Positions 1 through 5,690 of a stretch of 8,548 nucleotides of DNA are shown here, piece after piece. The DNA lies in assembly GCA_007136375.1 (NCBI GenBank), contig SLHB01000132.1:1-8548 (forward strand). Reading direction: 5' to 3'. Position 1 is the first letter of the stretch. Each line of letters begins with the position of its first letter. The notes beneath the pieces are model-generated. The model was given only the letters and a program-made list of their open reading frames with translations. It made no database searches and was not told the DNA's origin. A program made the position numbers and the translations under genes. This stretch comes from Candidatus Hydrogenedentota bacterium. GTDB taxonomy: Bacteria > Hydrogenedentota > Hydrogenedentia > Hydrogenedentales > SLHB01.

Positions 1-551
1 ATGCGGGCGTCAAGACCGACGACAAGGGCCGCATCGAGGTGGACGACCGCTTCGCGACTTCCGTGGAAGGCGTCTTCGCCATCGGCGACGTCATCGCCGG
101 GCCCATGCTCGCCCACAAGGCCATGGAAGAAGGCGTGGCCTGCGTGGAAGGCATCGTCGAAGGGCATGGCCATATCGACTACAACAGCATCCCCGGTGTG
201 GTGTACACCCATCCGGAGGTGGCGTCCGTGGGCAAGACCGAAGAGGAGTTGAAGGAAGAGGGCGTGGACTATCGAAAAGGCGTGTTTCCTTTCACCGCCA
301 TTGGCCGCGCCCGCGCCATGAACGACACGGAGGGCCAGGTGAAGATTCTCGCGGACAAAGAACACGACCGCGTCCTGGGCATCCACATTATCGGCCCCCG
401 CGCGGGCGATCTCATCGCGGAGGCCGCGCTGGGCATGGCCTTTGGCGCCAGCAGCGAAGACATCGCCTTGACCAGTCACGCCCACCCGACGTTGGCGGAA
501 GCCATGAAAGAGGCGGCCCTCGCCGTGGACGGACGGCCCTTGCACATCTGA
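1..551 (+). CDS. lpdA: Dihydrolipoyl dehydrogenase (E3), C-terminal 182 residues, 5' end outside window
   Basis: This flavoprotein reoxidises the dihydrolipoyl group of 2-oxoacid dehydrogenase or glycine-cleavage complexes, using FAD and NAD+, in the cytoplasm. The reading frame is open from base 3, so the gene starts before the window; the FAD and NAD Rossmann folds and the redox CxxxxC motif are not visible. What is seen, numbering from the first full codon, is the second FAD-contact motif AIGDVIAGPMLAHKA (about 26-40, with the G-D pair) and then the whole dimerisation domain. That domain starts near IPGVVYTHPEVASVG and ends in the active-site signature HAHPTLAE (159-166), whose His161 and Glu166 match the catalytic His-Glu dyad contributed to the partner subunit. 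The protein ends RPLHI, a typical E3 terminus, so the 3' end is intact. It converges with the aldo/keto reductase across a 96-bp gap. Which complex it serves cannot be told, because its operon partners lie upstream. Family assignment is firm; the lpdA symbol is by family. Confidence 0.96.
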   Translation, partial: AGVKTDDKGRIEVDDRFATSVEGVFAIGDVIAGPMLAHKAMEEGVACVEGIVEGHGHIDYNSIPGVVYTHPEVASVGKTEEELKEEGVDYRKGVFPFTAIGRARAMNDTEGQVKILADKEHDRVLGIHIIGPRAGDLIAEAALGMAFGASSEDIALTSHAHPTLAEAMKEAALAVDGRPLHI

Positions 552-582
552 CATTCCCCGGCCGTGGGCTGCGAATAACGAA

Positions 583-623
583 GCGCCCCGTCCGCCCGCC
601 AAGGGAGGGGGAGGACGGGGCGC
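583..623. terminator. Hairpin between convergent genes, possible bidirectional terminator
   Basis: GCGCCCCGTCC (583-593) is the exact reverse complement of GGACGGGGCGC (613-623), giving an 11-bp perfect stem around a 19-nt loop. The loop is pyrimidine-rich then purine-rich and can pair further. It lies 31 bp after the lpdA stop and 24 bp after the aldo/keto reductase stop, where a shared terminator is expected. There is no proper U-run on the plus strand. On the minus strand the stem is followed by the loosely T-rich TTCGTTATT, so it would work better for the aldo/keto reductase. Function is inferred from position and structure. Confidence 0.55.
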
Positions 624-647
624 GGCGGTTCGGGGCGTTCCAGTTCG

Positions 648-1601
648 TTAGCTATGCCAGACGGTCTTGTAGACTTCCAGCTCGCCCTCTTGGGAATGGG
701 GCGCGCTTCGGGCGAGCACGTCGCCGACTTCGTCTTCCGTCATGGGCTCGAAGGCCTTCGCCGTGGCCAGGTTCTCCCGCAGCACCTCCATGGAGTCCAT
801 GCCGCTGCACACGGAAGCCACGGGCAGGTTCATCGCATAGCGCAAACACTCGGCCGGGCTCACGTCGCCCGTGGAGGTGATGCTGTTGGGGTTGCCGCCC
901 ATGGTCTTCATGGCGATGACCCCGATGTTTCGCTCCGCCGCCATGGGCAGCACGGTCTGCTCGAAACTGCGGTAGTGATGGTCCATGACGCTCAGGGGCA
1001 TCTGCAGGGTGTCCCACTCAAAGCCCCGCTCGATCATTTCCACGTGCGTGGACGGCTGGTAGTGGCCCGTGAAGCCGATGTAACGGATCTTGCCTTCCTC
1101 CCGGGCCTTGATGGCGACATCGAGGGGTCCGTCCTCGTAGCAGCGGCGCGGATCGTCCTCGTCCACCATCTCGTGAAGCTGCCACAAGTCGATGACATCC
1201 ACATCCAGCCGGCGCAAGCTATCCTCCAGGTCCTGACGGGCGCCTTCCTCCGTGCGCTTGGTGGATTTGGTCATCAAAAAGACTTGGTCGCGGTAGCCGT
1301 CCTTCAGCGCCATGCCCATGCGCTCTTCGCTGCGCCCACCATGATACGCCCAAGCGTTGTCGAAGAAATTGACGCCCTCGTCGACGGCGGTCCGCATCAT
1401 CCGCACCGACTCGTCGTCGCTCAATCCGCCGCCGCCGATGTGGGCGCCGCCGACGCAGAGGATCGACACTTCCTCGCCGGTGTCGCCCAGCTTCCGGTAG
1501 GGCATGCCGTTGCGCTCGCCCGCCTGGACCGGCGGTCCGTACAACGAGACGGCCATCGCGGCCGCCGACCATTTCAAGAACTGTCTCCGTCCAACTTGCA
1601 T
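648..1601 (-). CDS. Aldo/keto reductase with Tat signal peptide
   Basis: An NAD(P)H-dependent oxidoreductase of the aldo/keto reductase TIM-barrel superfamily, 317 residues; the substrate is unknown. The N-terminus MQVGRRQFLKWSAAAMAVSL has a twin-arginine motif (R5-R6, then FLK) and a hydrophobic stretch, with possible cleavage after VQA near residue 27, so export in a folded state is predicted. The barrel starts at MPYRKLGDTG (33). The catalytic tetrad is complete: D81 and Y86 in FFDNAWAYH, K112 in LMTKSTK, H143 in WQLHEM. The C-terminal NMP-binding part follows (IGVIAMKTMGG, then SVCSGMDSMEVLRENL). The ATG at 1601 is chosen because the Tat motif directly follows it and AAAGGGG lies 8 nt upstream. 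The frame stays open to 1814, but that extension crosses tandem repeats and bears no resemblance to this family, so I treat it as non-coding. An alternative ATG at 1619 would add six residues. It sits downstream of rmd on the same strand but behind a likely terminator, so it is probably transcribed separately. No clear promoter was found. Confidence 0.9.
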   Translation of the reverse strand: MQVGRRQFLKWSAAAMAVSLYGPPVQAGERNGMPYRKLGDTGEEVSILCVGGAHIGGGGLSDDESVRMMRTAVDEGVNFFDNAWAYHGGRSEERMGMALKDGYRDQVFLMTKSTKRTEEGARQDLEDSLRRLDVDVIDLWQLHEMVDEDDPRRCYEDGPLDVAIKAREEGKIRYIGFTGHYQPSTHVEMIERGFEWDTLQMPLSVMDHHYRSFEQTVLPMAAERNIGVIAMKTMGGNPNSITSTGDVSPAECLRYAMNLPVASVCSGMDSMEVLRENLATAKAFEPMTEDEVGDVLARSAPHSQEGELEVYKTVWHS

Positions 1602-1635
1602 ATCCCATACCCCTTTCATGGCTGTGCCGCTGTTC

Positions 1636-1710
1636 CTCCGGAAGCAACGCTTCCGAGAACCTCCGGAAGCAACGCTTCCGAGAACCTCCGGAAGCAACGC
1701 TTCCGAGAAC
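1636..1710. repeat. Three perfect tandem copies of a 25-bp palindrome-containing unit
   Basis: Copies at 1636-1660, 1661-1685 and 1686-1710 are identical (plus strand CTCCGGAAGCAACGC, then TTCCGAGAAC). Inside each, CGGAAGC-AAC-GCTTCCG makes a perfect 7-bp stem with a 3-nt loop (first copy 1639-1655), leaving an 8-bp linker. On the minus strand each unit also carries GGAGG. The array ends 34 bp upstream of the chosen aldo/keto reductase start, so it lies in that gene's leader or promoter region. The exact identity of the copies implies recent duplication or conversion. It resembles short palindromic intergenic repeats (REP-like or STRR-like) in general form; I cannot name the family. Confidence 0.95.
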
Positions 1711-1759
1711 TTCCTTCGTGTCGTGGGGAAAGCAGGAGAACCTATTCCCCGGCGCGGCC

Positions 1760-1800
1760 AAAACGCCGGCGGTTGGTCATTGTTTACAACCAACACGCCG
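1760..1800 (-). terminator. Likely intrinsic terminator of the gmd-rmd operon
   Basis: On the minus strand, arms at 1800-1789 and 1777-1767 pair as an 11-bp stem (CGGCG-GUUGGU with ACCAAC-CGCCG, one bulged base at 1795) around an 11-nt loop. Three bases later comes a run of four U (1763-1760). It begins 41 bp after the rmd stop codon, the expected place. The U-run is short, so efficiency may be partial. The same inverted repeat could instead be an operator for the aldo/keto reductase, though nothing specific supports that. Confidence 0.55.
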
Positions 1801-1841
1801 TGGTTTTGCGCCATTCCGGCGCGCCGGCCTGGCCGCCCCGG

Positions 1842-2774
1842 TCACGCCTCCGCGGCGCGCCAATAGTCTAACAAGTCGGCGAGAAGCTGTTCGAAGGGAA
1901 TGACGGGGCTCCACCGCGTTTTCTCCGCGAACTTGGCATAGCTGCCCACGACCTCCCGGACATCCACGGCCCGCATGCGCTCCGGATCACAGTCAATGCG
2001 TACGGGGACGCGCGCCATGTCCTGGAGCCGCTCCACCGCCTCGCGCAGGCTTTGGGCTTGCCCCGAGCAGATGTTGTAGGCCTGGCCGCTGTCCGCTTTG
2101 GACGCGGCGAGCACATAGGCCCGCGCCACATCGGCCACGTGGGTGAAGTCCCGCGCCACGTCCAGATTGCCCACGTGGATGACGGGCTCCTGACGTCCCA
2201 GTTCGATGAGCGCGATTTGCCGGGCGAAACTGGACAAGGCGAAGGCGGGGGACTGGCCGGGGCCCGTATGGTTGAAGGGGCGCAGCCGGACCACGTCCAG
2301 CGCCCGCTGTTCGTGGAGGAAGGCGCAATACTGATCCGCCGCGCATTTCGAAATCGCGTAGGGGTCGCCGGGATCGAGGGGATGGTCCTCCGTGATCGGG
2401 AGGAAATGGGGAGGTCCGTAGGCGGCGCCGCTGCCGATGAACACGAGGCGCGCGCCGGGCTGCCGCGCGATCATGGCCTCGGCCACGCGGACCGTGCCCT
2501 GGAGGTTCACGTCGAAGGCCGCGGCGGGGTCGTTGCCCGCCCGCGGCGCGAAGCTGACCGCCGCCAAGTGAAACACACAGTCCACCGGCCCTGCCTCGCG
2601 CAGGAGCCCGTCCACGGCTTCGCTGGAGCGAATGTCGCAGGGGATGGCCCCGGGCCATGCGGGATGCGCCGCCGCCACCGAAGGAACGGCTTCCCAACCC
2701 GCCTCGCGCAAAGTTCGGCATAGCCACTGACCCACGAAGCCGTTGGCGCCTGTGACGAGGGCGCGTTGGCTCAT
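1842..2774 (-). CDS. rmd: GDP-4-keto-6-deoxy-D-mannose reductase (GDP-D-rhamnose synthase)
   Basis: An extended short-chain dehydrogenase of 310 residues that reduces the C4 keto group of GDP-4-keto-6-deoxy-D-mannose with NAD(P)H to give GDP-D-rhamnose, a cytoplasmic precursor for surface glycans. The Rossmann motif GANGFVG is at 9-15. Catalytic residues appear as S115 in FIGSGAAYG and the Y139-xxx-K143 pair in PYAISK. Family features include RPFNHTGPGQ (about 165-174), the substrate-contact segment GNLDVARDF (202-210) and YNICSG (233-238). It lacks the SSSCIYP-type motif of the GDP-L-fucose synthase (Fcl/WcaG) branch, so D-rhamnose is preferred over L-fucose as product. A GDP-6-deoxy-D-talose-forming relative cannot be excluded from sequence alone. 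The start is fixed by the ATGA overlap with the gmd stop (2771-2774), which implies translational coupling. Pairing with gmd strongly supports the assignment. Confidence 0.88.
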   Translation of the reverse strand: MSQRALVTGANGFVGQWLCRTLREAGWEAVPSVAAAHPAWPGAIPCDIRSSEAVDGLLREAGPVDCVFHLAAVSFAPRAGNDPAAAFDVNLQGTVRVAEAMIARQPGARLVFIGSGAAYGPPHFLPITEDHPLDPGDPYAISKCAADQYCAFLHEQRALDVVRLRPFNHTGPGQSPAFALSSFARQIALIELGRQEPVIHVGNLDVARDFTHVADVARAYVLAASKADSGQAYNICSGQAQSLREAVERLQDMARVPVRIDCDPERMRAVDVREVVGSYAKFAEKTRWSPVIPFEQLLADLLDYWRAAEA

Positions 2775-3772
2775 GCAGGGTCCGGTCCTTGGCGGATTCG
2801 CCGTTGGACGCGCTCGAGGTCCGCTTCCGCCATGAGTTGGATCAAGCCCGCGAAGTCCACCTGGGGCCGCCAGTCCAGCGCCTTCCGCGCTTTCGAGCTG
2901 TCGCCGAGAAGCTCATAGACCTCGGCGGGCCGGTACAATGCCGGATCGACCACGACGTGGTCTTCCCAGTTGAGGCCGAGATGCCCGAAGGCGATCTCGC
3001 AGACCTCCCGGACCGTGTGGGTTTCATCGCTGGAAATGACGTAATCGGCGGGATCGTCCTGCTGGAGCATGAGCCACATGGCGCGCACGTAGTCTTTTGC
3101 ATAGCCCCAGTCGCGCTTGGCGTCGAGGTTGCCCAAGCGGAGCTCGCCGTCCAAGCCGGTCTTGATGCGGGCCGCCCCATGGGTGATCTTCCGGGTCACA
3201 AACTCCAACCCGCGCCGGGGCGACTCATGGTTGAACAGAATCCCGGACACGGCGAACAGGCCGTAGCTCTCGCGGTAGTTCACGGTAATCCAATGGCCAT
3301 ACACCTTCGCGACCCCATACGGACTCCGCGGGTAGAACGGCGTCTGCTCCCGCTGCGGCGTCTCCTGCACCTGCCCATACATCTCGCTCGAAGACGCCTG
3401 GTAGAAGCGGATGGCCGGATCCACCATGCGGATGGCCTCCAGCATGCGCGTCACGCCCATGGCCGTGACATCCCCCGTGAGCAGGGGCTGGCGCCAAGAC
3501 GTGGGCACGAAGGACTGCGCCGCCAGATTGTAGACTTCTCGCGGCCGGGCCGTACGGATCGCCTCCACGAGGGACATTTGGTCCGTTAGATCGGCCTGGA
3601 CCAGCTCGACGCGATCCATGATGTGGGCGATGCGTTCAAAGGCTTCGGTGCTGGAGCGGCGCACGACCCCATAGACTTCATAGCCCTGTTCGAGCAACAG
3701 CTCGGCGAGATACGAGCCGTCCTGCCCCGTGATTCCTGTTATGAGCGCGCGCGGCGCTTCCCGTGACGTCAT
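2771..3772 (-). CDS. gmd: GDP-mannose 4,6-dehydratase
   Basis: Converts GDP-D-mannose to GDP-4-keto-6-deoxy-D-mannose by NADP-dependent internal oxidation-reduction, the shared first step towards GDP-D-rhamnose and GDP-L-fucose. The 333-residue length is close to the usual length for the family. Visible motifs: the dinucleotide fold TGITGQDGSYL (12-22), typical of Gmd; R38/R39 in VVRRSS; NLAAQSFVP (82-90); the catalytic set S128 and E130 in ASSSEMYG with Y152 and K156 in PYGVAK; NHESPRRG (181-188); and the substrate segment LGNLDAKRDWGYAKDYV (213-229). The ATG at 3772 follows a purine-rich GGGGAGGG site four bases upstream. It is the first gene of a two-gene operon; rmd overlaps its stop by four bases. 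A TATAAT-type promoter lies just upstream (3808-3836). No glycosyltransferase or GDP-mannose synthesis gene is in view, so the final glycan is unknown. Confidence 0.95.
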   Translation of the reverse strand: MTSREAPRALITGITGQDGSYLAELLLEQGYEVYGVVRRSSTEAFERIAHIMDRVELVQADLTDQMSLVEAIRTARPREVYNLAAQSFVPTSWRQPLLTGDVTAMGVTRMLEAIRMVDPAIRFYQASSSEMYGQVQETPQREQTPFYPRSPYGVAKVYGHWITVNYRESYGLFAVSGILFNHESPRRGLEFVTRKITHGAARIKTGLDGELRLGNLDAKRDWGYAKDYVRAMWLMLQQDDPADYVISSDETHTVREVCEIAFGHLGLNWEDHVVVDPALYRPAEVYELLGDSSKARKALDWRPQVDFAGLIQLMAEADLERVQRRIRQGPDPA

Positions 3773-3807
3773 GCTCCCTCCCCAGGCTCCCCGATGGTTG
3801 AGGCGGG

Positions 3808-3836
3808 ATTATAGCCAGCGCCCTGGCCGAACACAA
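3808..3836 (-). promoter_or_regulatory. Sigma-70-type promoter of gmd-rmd
   Basis: On the minus strand a perfect -10 hexamer TATAAT (3813-3808) is preceded by exactly 17 bp and then TTGTGT (3836-3831), which keeps the TTG of the -35 consensus. The 35 bp from the -10 box to the gmd ATG leave room for a short leader carrying GGGGAGGGAG. TATAAT stands out in such GC-rich DNA. The -35 box overlaps the U-run of the upstream terminator. Not tested; based on match and spacing. Confidence 0.7.
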
Positions 3837-3860
3837 AAGGCGAGGGCCCCCGCGCGGGCC
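3835..3860 (-). terminator. Intrinsic terminator of the ABC transporter operon
   Basis: In the minus-strand transcript GGCCC (3860-3856) pairs with GGGCC (3849-3845) around a 6-nt GC-rich loop; the stem is followed by CUCGCC and four U (3838-3835). It starts 15 bp after the stop codon of ATPase B. The stem is short but entirely G-C, and the gap between stem and U-run is long, so this is a plausible rather than textbook terminator. Confidence 0.5.
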
Positions 3861-3875
3861 AGCGAGACGCGCCCG

Positions 3876-4802
3876 TCAGCGGCCGACGAGGTAGTCGAAG
3901 ACGGCCTGAAGATTGTCGTCGGCGCAGCGGATCCCCGTGATGGGCGCGCCCTCGTCCGCGGCCATGCGGTTTAGGCGTTCATAACAGCCGTTGGGCTCAG
4001 CCGTGCGGACGGTGAAGCCGCTGTCTTGCAGGGACAACTCCAGCACGCCCGGCTCCTGCGCGATGCGCGCCATCCAGGTCCGGGCGTCGCCGCATTCCAC
4101 GGCGATGGTGTGGGGACGCCGGTCGATGAGATCCCGGATCTCCCGGACGCGTCCCTCTGCGAGCAGGCTGCCCTGGTGGAGCAGCACGACGCTGTCCGTG
4201 ACGCGCTCGATCTCGTGGAGAATGTGGCTGGAGATAATGACGGCCTTTCCGTCGTCGCCGAGGCCGCGCAACAGGGCGGACATCTCCTCCCGTCCCTGGG
4301 GATCGAGGCCCGACATGGGCTCGTCGAAGACCAGGACGTCCGCCGGCAAGGCGAGGGCCTGGGCGATCTTGATCCGTTGCCGCATCCCCTTGCTGTAGCG
4401 GCTGATGCGGCCGCGCATTCGCTCCGCCATCCCCACGCGCTCGCACGCCGCCTCCGCCCGGCGCCGCGCCGCCGCCGCGTCCATGCCCCATTGCCGGTTG
4501 AGCCAATACACGAAGTCCAGGCCCGTCATGCCGTCGAAGAAGTGATCGGTCTCCGGACAGTAGGCCAGCCGCCGCAACACGCCGAGATTGTTGCGGGGCG
4601 TCTCGCCCAATACGGCGATGCGGCCGCGGCTCGGCCCGTGCAGGCCCAGAAGCAGTTTCAAGAAGGTGCTCTTGCCCGCGCCGTTGGGTCCGAGGAGCCC
4701 CGTCACGCCCCAGCCGATGTTCACGGTCATGTGGTTGAGGGCGATCACTTCGCCAAACCACTTCGACAGGGCCTCCGCATGAATCGCCGGCGCCGCGCTC
4801 AT
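3876..4802 (-). CDS. ABC-2 type transporter ATP-binding protein (ATPase B)
   Basis: Cytoplasmic nucleotide-binding subunit, 308 residues, of an exporter-type ABC system; it hydrolyses ATP to drive the membrane subunit encoded just upstream. Domains in order: Walker A GPNGAGKST (38-46); Q-loop region YCPETD (81-86) with Glu in place of the usual Gln; signature YSKGMRQR (136-143), the form common in ABC-2 exporters; Walker B VLVFDEP (156-162) with catalytic E161; D-loop SGLD (164-167); H-loop SSH with H193. A further ~100 C-terminal residues (after about 210) form the small accessory domain often seen in this class. The ATG at 4802 overlaps the permease stop as ATGA (4799-4802), implying coupled translation; the frame runs open much further upstream, but there it only shadows the permease gene. 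It is the last gene of the operon, followed by a terminator. The substrate cannot be inferred. Confidence 0.93.
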   Translation of the reverse strand: MSAAPAIHAEALSKWFGEVIALNHMTVNIGWGVTGLLGPNGAGKSTFLKLLLGLHGPSRGRIAVLGETPRNNLGVLRRLAYCPETDHFFDGMTGLDFVYWLNRQWGMDAAAARRRAEAACERVGMAERMRGRISRYSKGMRQRIKIAQALALPADVLVFDEPMSGLDPQGREEMSALLRGLGDDGKAVIISSHILHEIERVTDSVVLLHQGSLLAEGRVREIRDLIDRRPHTIAVECGDARTWMARIAQEPGVLELSLQDSGFTVRTAEPNGCYERLNRMAADEGAPITGIRCADDNLQAVFDYLVGR

Positions 4803-5686
4803 GGGGCGATCTCGCTTCGGCGGACGCGGCGGACAAAGACAAACCCGGCGATGGCGCAAACGGCCAACACCGACGCCCATGCGGGCAGCAAGCCGACGTC
4901 GTAGCCGTGGGATGGGGCGCGGAAAATCCATTCCCCGAGGTAGTTCACGGCCGTGGGCGTGGAGAGGGCGTAGTAGGCCGTGTAGGCCCCGTCCATGCTC
5001 GTCAAGGCCGAGACGTATCCGTGGATGACCCCGCTGAGCAACACGAGGATAACGACGGCCGCGCCCGCGTAGGTTTGATGCCCCAGCGCCGCCGACGCCG
5101 CGAGCACGACGAGGGCGATGGGCGCCGTGTACAACAGCGACATGGCCACGATGGGGCCCGCCAGCCAGGCCGATTCCGCCCAGCGCTCCCAGCCCGGCTC
5201 CATGAGCAGGTGGATCAGCAGCAGAAACAGGGCCGGCGCCGCGGTGAGGGCCAGCCCGAGAGCGGTCAGCGTCATAAACCGGCCCAAGGCGTAGTCCCGC
5301 CAGGAGAGGGGTTTGGAAAAGTACAGATCCATTAGATGGTTGCGGATATCGTTGGAAACCGCGCCGGATCCCGCGAGAAGCAGGGTGACAAGCACGAGAA
5401 ACCACTGCCATTGCAGGAATCCCGCGAACAATTGCGCGTCCACCGCGAGCAATTGAAATTCGCGCACGGCCATGGCCAACGGGTTCGTGGGGTCCTGCTG
5501 CGCAATGTTGTAGGCGGCGATGTGGAGCACCCGCATAAGCGTATGCAGCAGCCCCAAGAGGAAAAAGGCCTGGACCAACTTGAACCGGGAAAGCACCCGC
5601 AGATCCTGCCGCGTGATGATGGCCCAGCGGAATCCGCGGCGCAGCGTCCCATCATAGGCCCGGTAGGTCCGTTCGTAAACCGGCAT
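4799..5686 (-). CDS. ABC-2 type transporter permease
   Basis: Integral membrane subunit of 295 residues, between its two ATPase genes. After a cytoplasmic start, MPVYERTYRAYDGTLRRG, which recurs in this permease group as I recall it, about six hydrophobic segments can be picked out near 37-55, 93-112, 136-162, 173-199, 206-226 and 266-286. Between the second and third lies SNDIRNHLMDLYFSKPLSW (111-129), the cytoplasmic coupling segment typical of ABC-2 permeases (compare 'R-x-G-x-x-x-x-x-SKPLSR' forms). The last segment is followed by the positive tail RRVRR, which puts the C-terminus in the cytoplasm. The start at 5686 lies four bases after the ATPase A stop, and the stop overlaps ATPase B by ATGA, so all three are one operon. 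No periplasmic binding protein or outer-membrane partner is nearby. Export of an unknown substrate, or a role in envelope maintenance, is inferred. Confidence 0.88.
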   Translation of the reverse strand: MPVYERTYRAYDGTLRRGFRWAIITRQDLRVLSRFKLVQAFFLLGLLHTLMRVLHIAAYNIAQQDPTNPLAMAVREFQLLAVDAQLFAGFLQWQWFLVLVTLLLAGSGAVSNDIRNHLMDLYFSKPLSWRDYALGRFMTLTALGLALTAAPALFLLLIHLLMEPGWERWAESAWLAGPIVAMSLLYTAPIALVVLAASAALGHQTYAGAAVVILVLLSGVIHGYVSALTSMDGAYTAYYALSTPTAVNYLGEWIFRAPSHGYDVGLLPAWASVLAVCAIAGFVFVRRVRRSEIAP

Positions 5687-5690
5687 GGCC

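Noticed and set aside
1636..1710. CRISPR array
   Set aside because: The 8-bp linkers are identical and far too short to be spacers, and there are no cas genes. It is a simple tandem repeat.
1602..1814. In-frame N-terminal extension of the aldo/keto reductase by 71 codons
   Set aside because: It runs through the 25-bp tandem repeats and a likely terminator hairpin, has no family similarity, and would bury the Tat motif inside the protein.
654..1871. Long plus-strand open frame (405 codons) opposite the aldo/keto reductase
   Set aside because: It is the antisense shadow of a gene with clear motifs in high-GC DNA. Its translation is low-complexity, rich in H, A, R and V, with no recognisable domain, and it has no good ribosome site.
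2052..2723. Plus-strand open frame opposite rmd, and a similar one at 2789-3589 opposite gmd
   Set aside because: Both are shadows of well-identified genes on the other strand, with compositionally biased translations and no motifs.
3957..4713. Glu instead of Gln at the Q-loop as an inactive ATPase sign
   Set aside because: A PE form at this position is common in ABC-2 exporter ATPases as I recall them, and all other catalytic motifs are intact in both ATPases.
4803..5411. Upstream extension of ATPase B giving a 511-residue protein, possibly a fusion
   Set aside because: The extra part is a frame shadow of the permease gene, which has a proper membrane protein in the other frame; the ATGA overlap gives the real start at 4802.
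2771..5686. Polysaccharide export cluster (Wzm/Wzt with GDP-rhamnose genes)
   Set aside because: The permease does not look like Wzm, the ATPases lack a Wzt-type carbohydrate-binding C-terminal domain, and a terminator plus promoter separate the operons. Proximity alone is weak evidence.
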